DNA of 64,000 nucleotides. It comes from Chryseobacterium populi. Lineage in GTDB: Bacteria > Bacteroidota > Bacteroidia > Flavobacteriales > Weeksellaceae. The stretch covers positions 62,001 to 126,000 of the forward strand of contig NZ_AKJY01000002.1 in NCBI RefSeq assembly GCF_000282115.1. Direction: 5' to 3'. The notes beneath the pieces were generated by a model. It saw only the letters and a program-made list of their open reading frames with translations, had not been told where the DNA came from and ran no database searches. Of the stretch, positions 1-9,191 are shown in pieces. Both the position numbers and the translations under genes were made by a program. Numbering within the stretch: position 1 is the stretch's first letter; every line of letters begins with the position of its first letter.

Positions 1-390
<390 letters not shown>

Positions 391-399
391 TTAATAAAA

Positions 400-437
400 A
401 ATCAAAGAGGCTGGCCTGCAGGTCAGCCTCTCTGATT
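400..437. terminator. Bidirectional terminator hairpin
   Basis: Arms AGAGGCTGGCC (406-416) and GGTCAGCCTCT (421-431) pair over 11 positions with one G-T wobble around a TGCA loop. An outer AATCA/TGATT pair extends the stem. It lies between the convergent ABC-F gene and the T9SS cargo gene, so it can serve both. Confidence 0.8.
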
Positions 438-452
438 TCTCACATGCATCTG

Positions 453-1235
453 TTATTTTTTAATAAACTTTGTTTTCGATATAGTTCCATCTTCATTTTT
501 TATCACAAGGAAATAAGAACCTCTTATCAATTCAGAAACATCTATTTTTTCTTTTATTCCGGTTAAAGAAAAAACAACCTTACCGGAAACATCCAGAATT
601 TCTGCCCCTGTATTTTTTTTAGAATTCTTTACAAGCAGATAATCTTTAGCGGGGTTCGGGTATATCTCTACAGCATCTTTTAAATGCTGAACCTCAGATG
701 AAGATAAATTTGACTCAAGAACCGACACATTATCCACTACCAAAACTCCGGAACCGCCCCCTTTGTAATTGAATCCAAAATAATAAATACCTGTAGCAGG
801 AGGATTAATCGTCAGAGATGCAGAAACAGGCGGTGTGCCACTTGGAAAATCAAGAAATTCCTGAATTACATTGGTCATTGAACTATTTACAGGGGAAGTA
901 CCATATGCCACTGCAAAACTTTGAGGAACTGATATCCCGAAGTAATCAAATGTAAGCTTATACACATTACCAGCCTGTAGATTCACCCCCTGTGTATAAA
1001 ACCATGTCTCCGGATTTGGACCGGCATCACCAACCATTAGCGTCCCATCATAATCATAAGCTTGCCATTCAACAGCTCCTGAGACCAACTGTCTTGAAGT
1101 ACAGGTAGGAATATCACCTGTTGCAGTAGTATTAAAATCCTCAACATAAGGCACATTAACAGCGTTGCATTGAGCATTAAACATAGTTGATAATGAGGTC
1201 AACATTAAATAAAGAGAAAAGATTGTAATTTTCAT
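453..1235 (-). CDS. Secreted protein with type IX secretion (T9SS type A) sorting domain
   Basis: The 260-residue protein begins with a hydrophobic signal peptide ending near FNAQ. A beta-rich domain follows, with a PYVEDFN opening and a GNVYKLTFDYFG segment like the choice-of-anchor-J/cleaved-adhesin sandwiches of flavobacteria. The last 75 residues are a typical T9SS type A tail: EIYPNPAKDYLLV, then a Gly-containing ILDVSGKVV strand and a final KTKFIKK. It should cross the outer membrane by T9SS and be released or anchored at the surface. The ligand is unknown. An upstream GTG at 1256 is possible, but the ATG at 1235 gives a normal signal peptide. Confidence 0.85.
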   Translation of the reverse strand: MKITIFSLYLMLTSLSTMFNAQCNAVNVPYVEDFNTTATGDIPTCTSRQLVSGAVEWQAYDYDGTLMVGDAGPNPETWFYTQGVNLQAGNVYKLTFDYFGISVPQSFAVAYGTSPVNSSMTNVIQEFLDFPSGTPPVSASLTINPPATGIYYFGFNYKGGGSGVLVVDNVSVLESNLSSSEVQHLKDAVEIYPNPAKDYLLVKNSKKNTGAEILDVSGKVVFSLTGIKEKIDVSELIRGSYFLVIKNEDGTISKTKFIKK

Positions 1236-1476
1236 AAATATTTTTTTATTTAGCACTTAAATATATCATTTAAATTAAATAATATTAATACATTAACATT
1301 TATTAACCAATTAAAACCAATAATAATCAATAAAAATAATTATACAATAATCAATAAATATGTGAAAAAAAATGATGTCTGGCTTATTATAAAGGATAAA
1401 TTGTAGAATTTTGCCATTTCAAATGAATTTCATTCTTATCAATTTTTTAATAATGACTAACGGATCATGAACAAAA

Positions 1477-1506
1477 AAATTCCTCAAAGTTGACTTTGAG
1501 GAATTT
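1477..1506 (-). terminator. Rho-independent terminator of the M48 protease gene
   Basis: AAATTCCTCAAAGT (1477-1490) and ACTTTGAGGAATTT (1493-1506) are perfectly complementary over 14 bases with a very tight loop. On the minus strand the hairpin is followed by a T-rich stretch. It sits 20 bases after the stop codon at 1527. Confidence 0.85.
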
Positions 1507-1526
1507 CTATTTTAAATGAAATTGTA

Positions 1527-2342
1527 TTATTTGGAAAGCTTCGTTTTAGGAATAGCCACCGTTCCCGGGTCTTTCCACAAGCCGTCTTTTTCAGCACGTT
1601 TTTTCACAGCTTCAGCTCTCTTATTGCTATCCGGATGCGAATTAAACATTTTTTGAAAACCAGATTGTTGTGTCCCTTCTTCAGAAAGCAATGCCAGTTT
1701 CCTGAATGCCGTATAAGCTCCTACAACATTGTACTTGTTTGTTTTCATGAAGTCATAAGAATAGATATCAGCTTCTGATTCCTGTTTCTTGCTGTGGGAA
1801 GCATCTAAAAATGCATTCGCCATCTTACCTACCTGGCTATCATTTAAAGTTGTCACAGTGTTTGAAGCTGAAGAAGCAGCATCTAATGCGGCTGCTTTTA
1901 AGTACGCAGATTTCATGGCATCTTTTGTATCCTGATTTTTTACGTGGCCGATTTCGTGACCGATTACAGCTAACAATTCATCATCAGTCATAATATCCAT
2001 CAGTGAGGAAAACACACGCACACTTCCGTCTGCACAGGCAAAAGCATTAATATCTTTTACCAGGTAAACCTTATAGTTCAAATGAAGCCCGTCTTGACTT
2101 TTATGTTTTCCAAAAAGCTTGTTTAATCTGATCGTATAAGGATCTTTCGTACCTGCTACTTTATTATTTTTATCCATCCAGTCAACAGATTCTTTGGATA
2201 ATTTGACAGCATCTTCGTTTGTAAAAGAAAGAGCTTTTGCCCCGTTAGAAATAACACTTGCAGCTTTTCCTAAATTGATTTTTTGCGCATTAGCCAAGTG
2301 CATTGCCCCGATAAACATCAGGCAGAATACAGTTTTTTTCAT
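1527..2342 (-). CDS. M48 family metalloprotease, exported
   Basis: The 271-residue protein starts with a signal peptide (cleavage likely after ANAQ, residue 20). The zinc site is intact: HEIGH at residues 129-133, with a downstream ESEAD motif (residues 188-192) supplying the third ligand. This arrangement and size match small periplasmic M48 peptidases of the LoiP/YcaL/BepA type, which degrade or check outer-membrane proteins. No TPR domain is present, unlike BepA. It is a single-gene transcription unit with its own terminator. A likely -7 element TATCTTCG lies at 2369-2376. Confidence 0.88.
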   Translation of the reverse strand: MKKTVFCLMFIGAMHLANAQKINLGKAASVISNGAKALSFTNEDAVKLSKESVDWMDKNNKVAGTKDPYTIRLNKLFGKHKSQDGLHLNYKVYLVKDINAFACADGSVRVFSSLMDIMTDDELLAVIGHEIGHVKNQDTKDAMKSAYLKAAALDAASSASNTVTTLNDSQVGKMANAFLDASHSKKQESEADIYSYDFMKTNKYNVVGAYTAFRKLALLSEEGTQQSGFQKMFNSHPDSNKRAEAVKKRAEKDGLWKDPGTVAIPKTKLSK

Positions 2343-2414
2343 AATTGTTATTTTTGATTTGCTGACCGCGAAGATAAGTATTATTTACTAATTCAAAAAC
2401 ACGAAAACATACAA

Positions 2415-2443
2415 GAAAAAATCACTCCAAAATTTGAAGTGAT
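2415..2443 (-). terminator. Terminator after the GLPGLI gene
   Basis: ATCACTCCAAA (2421-2431) pairs with TTTGAAGTGAT (2433-2443) with one mismatch. On the minus strand the stem runs directly into TTTTTTCTT. It is 24 bases past the stop at 2467. Confidence 0.75.
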
Positions 2444-2466
2444 TGATTATTTATATAAAATTTTGA

Positions 2467-3270
2467 CTAATCTAAAAGGTTACTTTCTTTTACTTTTTCT
2501 GTTGATTGTTCTCTGTCAATTTTTATTTCCTGTCCATCAGGTCCTGTAGCCTGATATTTAGATTGATAATTATTTGCATTCGGATCATCAATTACTTCCC
2601 TTCTTTTTTTCATAAATTGAGATTTATCTTTTATATCATAAATCTTTACATATTTAAGAGGTTCAATTATTTCGTTTACTTTTACAATTTCAACAGCATT
2701 TATAAATATTGTTTTTTCTTCATTATAAACTTCTAATATCAAACCATTCAAACCTTTAAATCTGAATGGTCCTTCAGACATAGGAATTGATGGAGCATAC
2801 CATGCATAATACACTTTTCCAGTATCAGAAGTCGTTTTTGCCAAATTGCAAGAATATGATAATATCGTTTTTGTTTTGTTTTTAATAAGCTCCCACTTTA
2901 GTGCGGGTTCTTCAAATCTATATAAATCTTTTCTTCCGATAGGAAGTGTTGTTATTATTTTATCTCCATCTTTATACACACTACTTTTAGATTTTGGCAA
3001 GCTACTAATAGGCAGTTGCCCATAATTTCCGGCATTATCCCTTAAGTAATTATAGTATGTTTTAGCACTCTCATCTGCATAAATAGATTTATTTGCATTA
3101 CAAATCAGCGAATAACTGAACACAGATGCTTTTTCCTGATTTCTTATTAAAGTAGAATCCGAAGCCATTACCATAAAATAACGTATTTTTAAATCAGATT
3201 TTCCATTTTTATTTTGGGCAGAAAAAAATGTATAGAAGATAATTGAGATAATAATTATAAGTTTCTTCAT
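2467..3270 (-). CDS. GLPGLI family protein
   Basis: The 267-residue secreted protein has an N-terminal signal peptide (MKKLIIIISIIFYTFFSAQ). The family signature near the middle reads FKGLNGLILEVYNEE, a variant of the GLPGLI motif. Preceding it is the usual YAWYAPSIPMSEGPF segment. GLPGLI proteins are a Bacteroidota family of unknown function, often near outer-membrane receptors. The ATG at 3270 is preferred to an ATG nine codons upstream because it begins the signal peptide. A second family member lies at 62716-63540. Confidence 0.85.
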   Translation of the reverse strand: MKKLIIIISIIFYTFFSAQNKNGKSDLKIRYFMVMASDSTLIRNQEKASVFSYSLICNANKSIYADESAKTYYNYLRDNAGNYGQLPISSLPKSKSSVYKDGDKIITTLPIGRKDLYRFEEPALKWELIKNKTKTILSYSCNLAKTTSDTGKVYYAWYAPSIPMSEGPFRFKGLNGLILEVYNEEKTIFINAVEIVKVNEIIEPLKYVKIYDIKDKSQFMKKRREVIDDPNANNYQSKYQATGPDGQEIKIDREQSTEKVKESNLLD

Positions 3271-3350
3271 TTTATATTTAATTAAAAATTCCATCAATAT
3301 GATTCATAAGAATCACTAATGGAACTAATATTTTTTAGATTAAAATTTAT

Positions 3351-3695
3351 TTAAATTTTTTCTTTTTCACTCATTACTTTATTTTGATTGTAAACATATC
3401 CTTCAATGGGTTTATCTCCATGAAGTTTACAAACATGATCATTCATAGTAATTAATTCATCAATATAGTCATCATATTGATCAGGTGTCATTTGACCTAC
3501 GGGAGTTTCTGTATACATATTGAACGTCCAACCACATGTAGATTGATAAAGGTACGCATATCTATAAAAAAATGCTTTATTTGTAGTTAATTTACTAATT
3601 CCAAATTCTTTATGAGAATCTAGCTTGGCATCATAGTTTTTAGCACTCGCAAATCCTGCAAATCCTAAGATCATTAGAAATAATAATTTTTTCAT
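3351..3695 (-). CDS. Small secreted protein of unknown function
   Basis: The 114-residue product has a clean signal peptide ending FASA (residue 18) and a mature chain of about 96 residues. Two cysteines (in CGWTFN and HVCKLHGD) could form a disulfide in the periplasm. I do not recognise a family. The gene has its own Bacteroidota-type promoter upstream and follows the GLPGLI gene in the same direction on the chromosome, with a 55-base gap after its stop. Confidence 0.75.
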   Translation of the reverse strand: MKKLLFLMILGFAGFASAKNYDAKLDSHKEFGISKLTTNKAFFYRYAYLYQSTCGWTFNMYTETPVGQMTPDQYDDYIDELITMNDHVCKLHGDKPIEGYVYNQNKVMSEKEKI

Positions 3696-3720
3696 TGTGT
3701 TTTTTTAATTATTTAGGTTT

Positions 3721-3754
3721 CAAATATATAGCATATTTATTTTTCCCATGCAAA
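3721..3754 (-). promoter_or_regulatory. Bacteroidota-type promoter for the small secreted protein
   Basis: Read on the minus strand, TATATTTG (3728-3721) matches the -7 consensus TAnnTTTG and TTTG (3754-3751) matches the -33 element, with a 22-base spacer. The start codon is 25 bases downstream. Confidence 0.65.
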
Positions 3755-3832
3755 TGAATAAAAAAATCTGCTATTTATATTGATTCTAAATAATTACACC
3801 TTATAACTTAAACGAAAGAAAAAAAAAATCCC

Positions 3833-3840
3833 TATTTTTG
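3833..3840 (+). promoter_or_regulatory. Candidate -7 element of recJ, almost abutting the start codon
   Basis: TATTTTTG fits TAnnTTTG and ends only four bases before the recJ ATG at 3845, which would place transcription start at or beside the ATG. No good -33 TTTG is visible at the usual distance. Confidence 0.4.
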
Positions 3841-3844
3841 TGAA

Positions 3845-5560
3845 ATGAGTCAAAAATGGATTTACAAGCCCGAACCGGATGAAGATATTGTAGACAGATT
3901 AAGTTCGTCACTTGGTTTTGGAACTTTTGAATCTAAACTTCTCGTTCTCAGAGGAATTGACAATTATCAAAAGGCCCGGGAATTTTTCAAACCGAACCTC
4001 ACCGATATACACAACCCGTTTTTAATGGCTGATATGCAGAAAGCTGTAGAGCGCATTGCAACCGCCATTGAAAACGGAGAAAAAATATTAGTTTATGGCG
4101 ATTATGATGTAGACGGAACTACAGCAGTTGCTTTGGTGTATCTGTATCTCAGCAAGATTGTTGAGAAAAAATACCTGGATTATTATATTCCTGACCGAAA
4201 TTCTGAAGGCTATGGAATTTCAACTGAAGGAATTGATTTTGCAAAACAAAACGGATTTTCATTGATCATCGCATTAGACTGTGGGATTAAAGCCATCGAT
4301 ATGATCAGCTATGCAGAAAATCTGGGCATTGATTTTATCATCTGTGACCACCACCTGCCGGGAGAAGAAATTCCGAATGCTGCCGCTGTTCTCGATCCTA
4401 AAAGAAACGATTGCAGGTATCCTTTCAAAGAGCTTTCGGGATGTGGAGTTGGCTTCAAGCTTTGCCAGGGCTTAAATACAATTTACAAATTACCTGAAGC
4501 CGAATTATTTGAATTAACTGACCTTCTTGCGATTTCTATTGCGGCAGATATTGTATCAATGACGGGAGAAAACAGGGTTCTGGCAAAAATGGGATTAAAA
4601 ATCCTTAGAAAAACCCGCAATTTAGGATTAAGGCTATTAATTCCCGAAGACAAACTGTCTCATTTTGAAATTTCAAATATTGTTTTTGAAATTGCCCCGA
4701 AAATTAATGCTGCAGGAAGAATCTCACAAGGAAAAGCAGCCGTTGAGCTTATGGTTTCCGATAACCTGAAACATGCTCATCAGATTGTAAGTGATATTAT
4801 GAATCTTAACGATGAAAGGCGTGAACTGGATATGAATTCAACCCTTTCCGCATTGAATCAAATTATAGAATCCCAACAGGAAACCAAACATACTACGATT
4901 GTTTATCATCCTGAATGGAATAAAGGGGTAATAGGAATCGTGGCTTCAAGGCTGATTGAGACCTATTATAAGCCAACCCTTGTTTTTACTGACGGGAACA
5001 ATGGGGAAATGGTAGCGTCAGCGAGGTCGGTATCTGATTTTGATGTACATGAAGCTTTGGATCTCTGTTCGGAATATTTCCTGAAATTCGGAGGGCATCA
5101 TGCTGCCGCAGGGCTTTCCATGGAAAAGGATAAATTTGACGCTTTCAAAGAAAAATTTGAAAGAGTTGTTTCAGAGAAACTTAAAGAGCATCAGAAAGAG
5201 CCTTCTGTCACCATAGATTCGGATATAGAGATTGATGAAATCAACAGGGAGTTTATCAATTTTCATAGAAAACTGGCTCCTTTCGGACCTCACAATATGA
5301 AGCCTATTCTGGTTTTAAAAAATCAAAGACTTTCCGGCTATGTAAAAACAATGGGAAAAGATAACAACCATCTTAAATTTTATATCAGGCAGGAATCTAC
5401 CGGCAGAAATATTGAATGTGTAGGATTTAAGTTAGGACCGTATTCTGAAGATTTCAAAAACAAAAATTTTGACCTGGCCTTCACCCTGGAAGAGAACCAC
5501 TGGAAGGGCAATGTAACCCATTATCTGAATATTAAGGATGTGAAATTCAGAGAATCTTAA
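3845..5560 (+). CDS. recJ: Single-stranded-DNA-specific 5'-3' exonuclease RecJ
   Basis: The 571-residue protein carries the DHH phosphoesterase motifs in order: DYDVDG at residues 86-91, ALDCGI near 144-149, and CDHH ending at residue 170. The DHHA1 domain has the FGGHHAAAGLSM motif near 419-430, and a C-terminal OB-fold-like region follows. Length matches bacterial RecJ (about 560-580). It degrades ssDNA 5' to 3' with Mn2+ or Mg2+ in recombination and mismatch repair. nadD follows 35 bases downstream and may be cotranscribed. Confidence 0.95.
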   Translation: MSQKWIYKPEPDEDIVDRLSSSLGFGTFESKLLVLRGIDNYQKAREFFKPNLTDIHNPFLMADMQKAVERIATAIENGEKILVYGDYDVDGTTAVALVYLYLSKIVEKKYLDYYIPDRNSEGYGISTEGIDFAKQNGFSLIIALDCGIKAIDMISYAENLGIDFIICDHHLPGEEIPNAAAVLDPKRNDCRYPFKELSGCGVGFKLCQGLNTIYKLPEAELFELTDLLAISIAADIVSMTGENRVLAKMGLKILRKTRNLGLRLLIPEDKLSHFEISNIVFEIAPKINAAGRISQGKAAVELMVSDNLKHAHQIVSDIMNLNDERRELDMNSTLSALNQIIESQQETKHTTIVYHPEWNKGVIGIVASRLIETYYKPTLVFTDGNNGEMVASARSVSDFDVHEALDLCSEYFLKFGGHHAAAGLSMEKDKFDAFKEKFERVVSEKLKEHQKEPSVTIDSDIEIDEINREFINFHRKLAPFGPHNMKPILVLKNQRLSGYVKTMGKDNNHLKFYIRQESTGRNIECVGFKLGPYSEDFKNKNFDLAFTLEENHWKGNVTHYLNIKDVKFRES

Positions 5561-5595
5561 TATTTGCAAACTCAGTCCTATCATTTATTAATCAA

Positions 5596-6180
5596 ATGAA
5601 AAAAATCGGTTTATTTTTCGGCTCATTTAATCCTATTCATATCGGACATCTTATTTTGGCTAATTATATTCTGGAAAATTCCGATATGAATGAATTATGG
5701 TTTGTAGTGAGCCCTCAGAACCCTTTCAAGGAAAAAAAGACATTACTGAAAGATCACAACAGATTGGATATGGTACAGCTTGCCGTAAAAAATTATCCGA
5801 ATATGTGGGCTTCTAATGTTGAATTTTCTTTGCCCCAGCCAAGTTATACCATTGATACCCTTACTTATCTTCATGAAAAATATCCTGATTATTCTTTCAG
5901 CTTAATTATGGGTGAAGATAACCTCGCCGGTTTACATAAATGGAAAAACTCCGAAATATTGATCAAAAATCACCATATCATCATTTATCCAAGGGTTTTC
6001 GATGGAGAGAAAAAAGGTTCCGACTATCTTCAGCATGAAAATATTTCATTAATAAAAGCTCCTGTAATTGAGCTTTCCGCCACAGAAATCCGTAATATGA
6101 TCAAAGAAGGGAAAAATGTAAGGCCTATGCTTCCGCCTGAAGTTTTTGATTATCTGGACGGCAGTAATTTTTATAAGTAG
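5596..6180 (+). CDS. nadD: Nicotinate-nucleotide adenylyltransferase
   Basis: The 194-residue protein has the nucleotidyltransferase start GSFNPIHIGH (residues 9-18, with the HxGH motif at 15-18) and the C-terminal ISxxxIR equivalent LSATEIR. Other NadD landmarks are SPQNPFK, MGEDNLAGLHKWK and PPEVFDYL. It joins ATP and nicotinate mononucleotide to make deamido-NAD in the cytosolic NAD pathway. Length is normal. It sits directly after recJ. Confidence 0.95.
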   Translation: MKKIGLFFGSFNPIHIGHLILANYILENSDMNELWFVVSPQNPFKEKKTLLKDHNRLDMVQLAVKNYPNMWASNVEFSLPQPSYTIDTLTYLHEKYPDYSFSLIMGEDNLAGLHKWKNSEILIKNHHIIIYPRVFDGEKKGSDYLQHENISLIKAPVIELSATEIRNMIKEGKNVRPMLPPEVFDYLDGSNFYK

Positions 6181-6267
6181 ATAGATAGTACTTAGATGCC
6201 TGAAATTACAAGTCAGAGATATCTTTTAAACCGTCAACTGTTAGTTTAACTTTTAACTCAAGTCAGA

Positions 6268-6609
6268 ATGAATTTCATCGAAAAATTTTTCTCAAAATAT
6301 TCCCAGGAAAAAATCATTAAGTGGTTTAAGCAGATGTGTGTGGCAGAAGCTATCTCATGTTTCCTTCTGTATGGTGTTGCCATGATCTGGAAAAGATATG
6401 ATGATGAGGGATTGCTTCCCACTATTTTCATTATTATCGTCGGAAATATTCACGGATTATTTTTTACCGGCTATCTTTTGCTCTGCATTCCGGTAAGAAA
6501 GATTTTCAAATGGGATGATGAAGATTTTGTATTCGCTTTATTGTCTGCATTTTTTCCTTTTGCTACAATCTGGGTAGATAAAAAACTCGCCCGTTTCGAC
6601 AGGGAATAA
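6268..6609 (+). CDS. DUF3817-type small membrane protein
   Basis: The 113-residue protein has three hydrophobic helices (AISCFLLYGVAMIW, TIFIIIVGNIHGLFFTGYLLL, FVFALLSAFFPFATIWVDKKL). The central NIHG and the terminal FPFATIWVDKKLAR resemble DUF3817 proteins, which are about 100 residues long and of unknown function. It is probably in the inner membrane. It lies 87 bases after nadD and ends at its own terminator. Confidence 0.72.
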   Translation: MNFIEKFFSKYSQEKIIKWFKQMCVAEAISCFLLYGVAMIWKRYDDEGLLPTIFIIIVGNIHGLFFTGYLLLCIPVRKIFKWDDEDFVFALLSAFFPFATIWVDKKLARFDRE

Positions 6610-6612
6610 AAT

Positions 6613-6633
6613 AAAGATTTCTTCAATCTTTTT
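6613..6633 (+). terminator. Short terminator after the DUF3817 gene
   Basis: AAAGATT (6613-6619) pairs with AATCTTT (6625-6631) around a five-base loop, and the stem is followed by TTCTTTG. The stem is AT-rich and weak. Confidence 0.5.
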
Positions 6634-6852
6634 CTTTGATGTTAATTTTTTTACACCACCAAACTTCCTTTGGCAACAAATTGACATGGGATTAAATCAT
6701 TGATCCTATTAATTTTTTTCTATTTTTTAAGCCTCACATGTAACAAATTTATGGTCAGGGTTGTCTTATTATGTATAAAATCAAAGTAATTGAATTTTAA
6801 TCGGTGAAATTTTAACAATTGAAAACCAGCATGTTAAAACTTCAATCAAAAC
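6634..6852. other. AT-rich intergenic stretch without a recognisable gene
   Basis: The non-coding interval before the first receptor gene runs from 6610 to 6952. This part has no open frame with a credible start, no tRNA and no strong hairpin beyond a five-base CCAAA/TTTGG stem near 6659. The promoter and inverted repeat described separately occupy its right end. Confidence 0.6.
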
Positions 6853-6887
6853 ATTTTAAGTACTTTGTATTGCAAGATACTTAAAAT
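6853..6887. promoter_or_regulatory. Inverted repeat overlapping the receptor promoter (probable operator)
   Basis: ATTTTAAGTA (6853-6862) and TACTTAAAAT (6878-6887) are perfect 10-base inverted copies with a 15-base centre that is itself partly symmetric (CTTTG, then GCAAG). The right arm ends six bases before the -7 element at 6894, so a bound dimer would cover the -33 region. Confidence 0.6.
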
Positions 6888-6893
6888 ATTATA

Positions 6894-6901
6894 TATCTTT
6901 G
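6894..6901 (+). promoter_or_regulatory. -7 element of the tandem receptor operon
   Basis: TATCTTTG matches TAnnTTTG. A TTG at 6870-6872 lies 21 bases upstream and may be the -33 element. The start codon is at 6953, giving a leader of about 45 bases. Confidence 0.6.
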
Positions 6902-6952
6902 CAATGTTAAATAATAACAAATACAAGCTATTAACACTCTAAAAATAATAAT

Positions 6953-9142
6953 ATGAAAACGCCCATTCTCATCGCAGCTCTATTTTTCAGTGGATTGATC
7001 TATTCCCAACAGAAACCTGATACGTTAAAAACAAAAACTTTAGAAGGGATCAATTTGAAGAAACAGGTTTTCAAAAAACAAAGTGACCGTTTTATTTATG
7101 ATGTAGCTTCTTCCCCTATTGCAAAAGGCACCAATACATTCAGTCTTTTACAACAGACCCCAATGATTTCCAGTATTGACGGGAAAACATTGAAAATCAT
7201 GGGAAAGTCTGAAGTGGTGATCTACATTAATGGGAAGAAAACCAATATGGATTCGGAAGCTTTACTCGCGATGCTTAAAAGCACACCGTCTGAAGACATC
7301 CAGAAAATTGAGGTGATCACGGTTCCGGGAAGTGAATTTCAGGTAGAATCCAATGACGGCGTGATCAATATTGTAATGAAAAAGAGTAAAAACAATGGCT
7401 ACAACGGAACACTGAAAGCACAGAACGAGATGAGCTATTACAGCAATCCTGGCGGAGGAGCCACTTTTAATTTCAAACAGAATAAATGGTCTGTGAACAC
7501 AAGCTTCAACGTGGGAAGCTGGAGAGAAAGAGAAAGATATAACCTTTCTAACGGGGATAATACGTTCAAAAACAAGTCTTTCGGATCGAACGATGACCCG
7601 AACAAAACTTACGGTGGAAGTGTAAATATCGATTATGAGATCAATAAAAAGCACAGTTTAGGTTTCACTTATAATATGAGATATAACAAAAGCTTCAATT
7701 CAATTTTAGATGTGACCAATCTTGAGGATGGAGTTTTGCGTAACAGAACGGTAAATCATGAAGATGCCCAAACCAGAAACCATTCTTTCAACCTGAATTA
7801 TGAAATAAAAACGGATACTCTAGGAAGCAAACTGACATCTAATGTTTCTTATTTATGGTTCAACAGGGATAAAGTAAGCTTAAATCAGACTTTCCCTATC
7901 AGCAATGCCGATGAATACGGGGCTTTCCAGCAGTCAGTTCCACAGATCATCAATAATTATGCTGCCAATATCGATTACCTAAAAAAAACAGCTAAGGGAC
8001 ATACCTGGCTTGTGGGAGTAAGCTATAACCACACCAATACGGATAATGATACCAGACAGGATGTTTTAAAAGACGAAAGCTTTGTTAATGATCCTAACCA
8101 AACCAATCATTTTATTTATAAAGAAAATATTCTGGCTGCTTATATTACTTATGAAAGAAAATTTAATGAAAAGCTTTCAGGAAAATTAGGTACCCGTTTT
8201 GAGATGACTAAAAGCACCGGTGATATTATAGGGAAAACCGGTTTTGACAGAGATTATAATAATTTGTTACCCTATCTTAATCTAAATTATACCATTAATG
8301 AAAACAACAGCATCAGCTATACTTTTTCAAGCAGGGTAAGAAGGCCTAGATTCTGGGAACTTAATCCGTCAAGAACGTATTTTACGCCTACCAATTATAC
8401 CCAGAACAATCCGTTTATACTGGCTTCTAAATTTTACAATCAGGAAATCAGTTATATGTTTAAGAATGCATTCTATGCCAATCTTTCTTTCAATTATGTA
8501 GATGATGCTTCCAGCCAGTTGCCATTACAGGGAACAATTAACGGAGACACCAAGTTTCTTAGATACATCAGAACCAATTATGGAAATAATAAGCAACTGG
8601 GTTTAACGCTTGGTATGAACAAGACCTGGTTTAAAGAAATCTGGACCACCAATTATTCTGTGAACTTAGGATATGCGATCTATTCCGGTACGGTAACTGA
8701 AGATCCTACTTCAGTTCCGGTTCCGGGACAGGTAGAAGTTCTTTCGCCTTATGTTATTGATGTTAAAAACTTTAATTTCTTTACACAGATCAACAATACC
8801 ATTCGCCTTCCTTCTAAAAAAGACTGGTTCCTTGGGGTTAATTATTTCTTTGCCGGTAAAAATGCCATCGAAAGTGGGGAAATGGGGGTAAGACAAAGTT
8901 TTGACCTGAGTGTTAAAAAAATAATGGGTAACTGGACTTTCCTGGCTGAAGCTTATGATATATTTAATCAGAATTATACTAAAATTAAGGGTGTTCAACC
9001 GGATGGAAGCTACAATAATATTACGGAGTTCGGTTATCCAAGAATAATAAGCATTGGAGTTACTTATAATTTCGGTAATCAAAAGCTGAAAAAAACCAGA
9101 GAAATGAAATCAGCTAACGATGCTATAAAATCAAGGACTTAA
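6953..9142 (+). CDS. Outer-membrane beta-barrel receptor-like protein (paralog 1)
   Basis: The 729-residue protein has a signal peptide (cleaved after IYSQ) and a plug-like N-terminal part: LEGINLKKQVFKKQSDRF, then IYINGKKTNM and EDIQKIEVITVPGSE. About 550 residues of alternating beta-strand sequence end in an aromatic strand followed by a short basic tail. This fits the outer membrane beta-barrel family (OMP_b-brl_3) related to TonB-dependent receptors. There is no obvious carboxypeptidase-like N domain. The substrate is unknown. It is followed 49 bases later by a close paralog, and the two probably form one operon. Confidence 0.85.
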   Translation: MKTPILIAALFFSGLIYSQQKPDTLKTKTLEGINLKKQVFKKQSDRFIYDVASSPIAKGTNTFSLLQQTPMISSIDGKTLKIMGKSEVVIYINGKKTNMDSEALLAMLKSTPSEDIQKIEVITVPGSEFQVESNDGVINIVMKKSKNNGYNGTLKAQNEMSYYSNPGGGATFNFKQNKWSVNTSFNVGSWRERERYNLSNGDNTFKNKSFGSNDDPNKTYGGSVNIDYEINKKHSLGFTYNMRYNKSFNSILDVTNLEDGVLRNRTVNHEDAQTRNHSFNLNYEIKTDTLGSKLTSNVSYLWFNRDKVSLNQTFPISNADEYGAFQQSVPQIINNYAANIDYLKKTAKGHTWLVGVSYNHTNTDNDTRQDVLKDESFVNDPNQTNHFIYKENILAAYITYERKFNEKLSGKLGTRFEMTKSTGDIIGKTGFDRDYNNLLPYLNLNYTINENNSISYTFSSRVRRPRFWELNPSRTYFTPTNYTQNNPFILASKFYNQEISYMFKNAFYANLSFNYVDDASSQLPLQGTINGDTKFLRYIRTNYGNNKQLGLTLGMNKTWFKEIWTTNYSVNLGYAIYSGTVTEDPTSVPVPGQVEVLSPYVIDVKNFNFFTQINNTIRLPSKKDWFLGVNYFFAGKNAIESGEMGVRQSFDLSVKKIMGNWTFLAEAYDIFNQNYTKIKGVQPDGSYNNITEFGYPRIISIGVTYNFGNQKLKKTREMKSANDAIKSRT

Positions 9143-9191
9143 TCAATAAGCCTACTTTAAATTAATCACTCTCACTTTTAAATAAACAAAC

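Noticed and set aside
3792-3811. AATTACAC copy upstream of recJ, like the two-component dyad
   Set aside because: The right half (TAACTTAA) does not match the palindrome, and no -7 box occurs at the 29-base spacing.
7262-7654. Antisense open frame inside receptor 1
   Set aside because: It has no promoter, and its composition follows from the codon use of the receptor gene.
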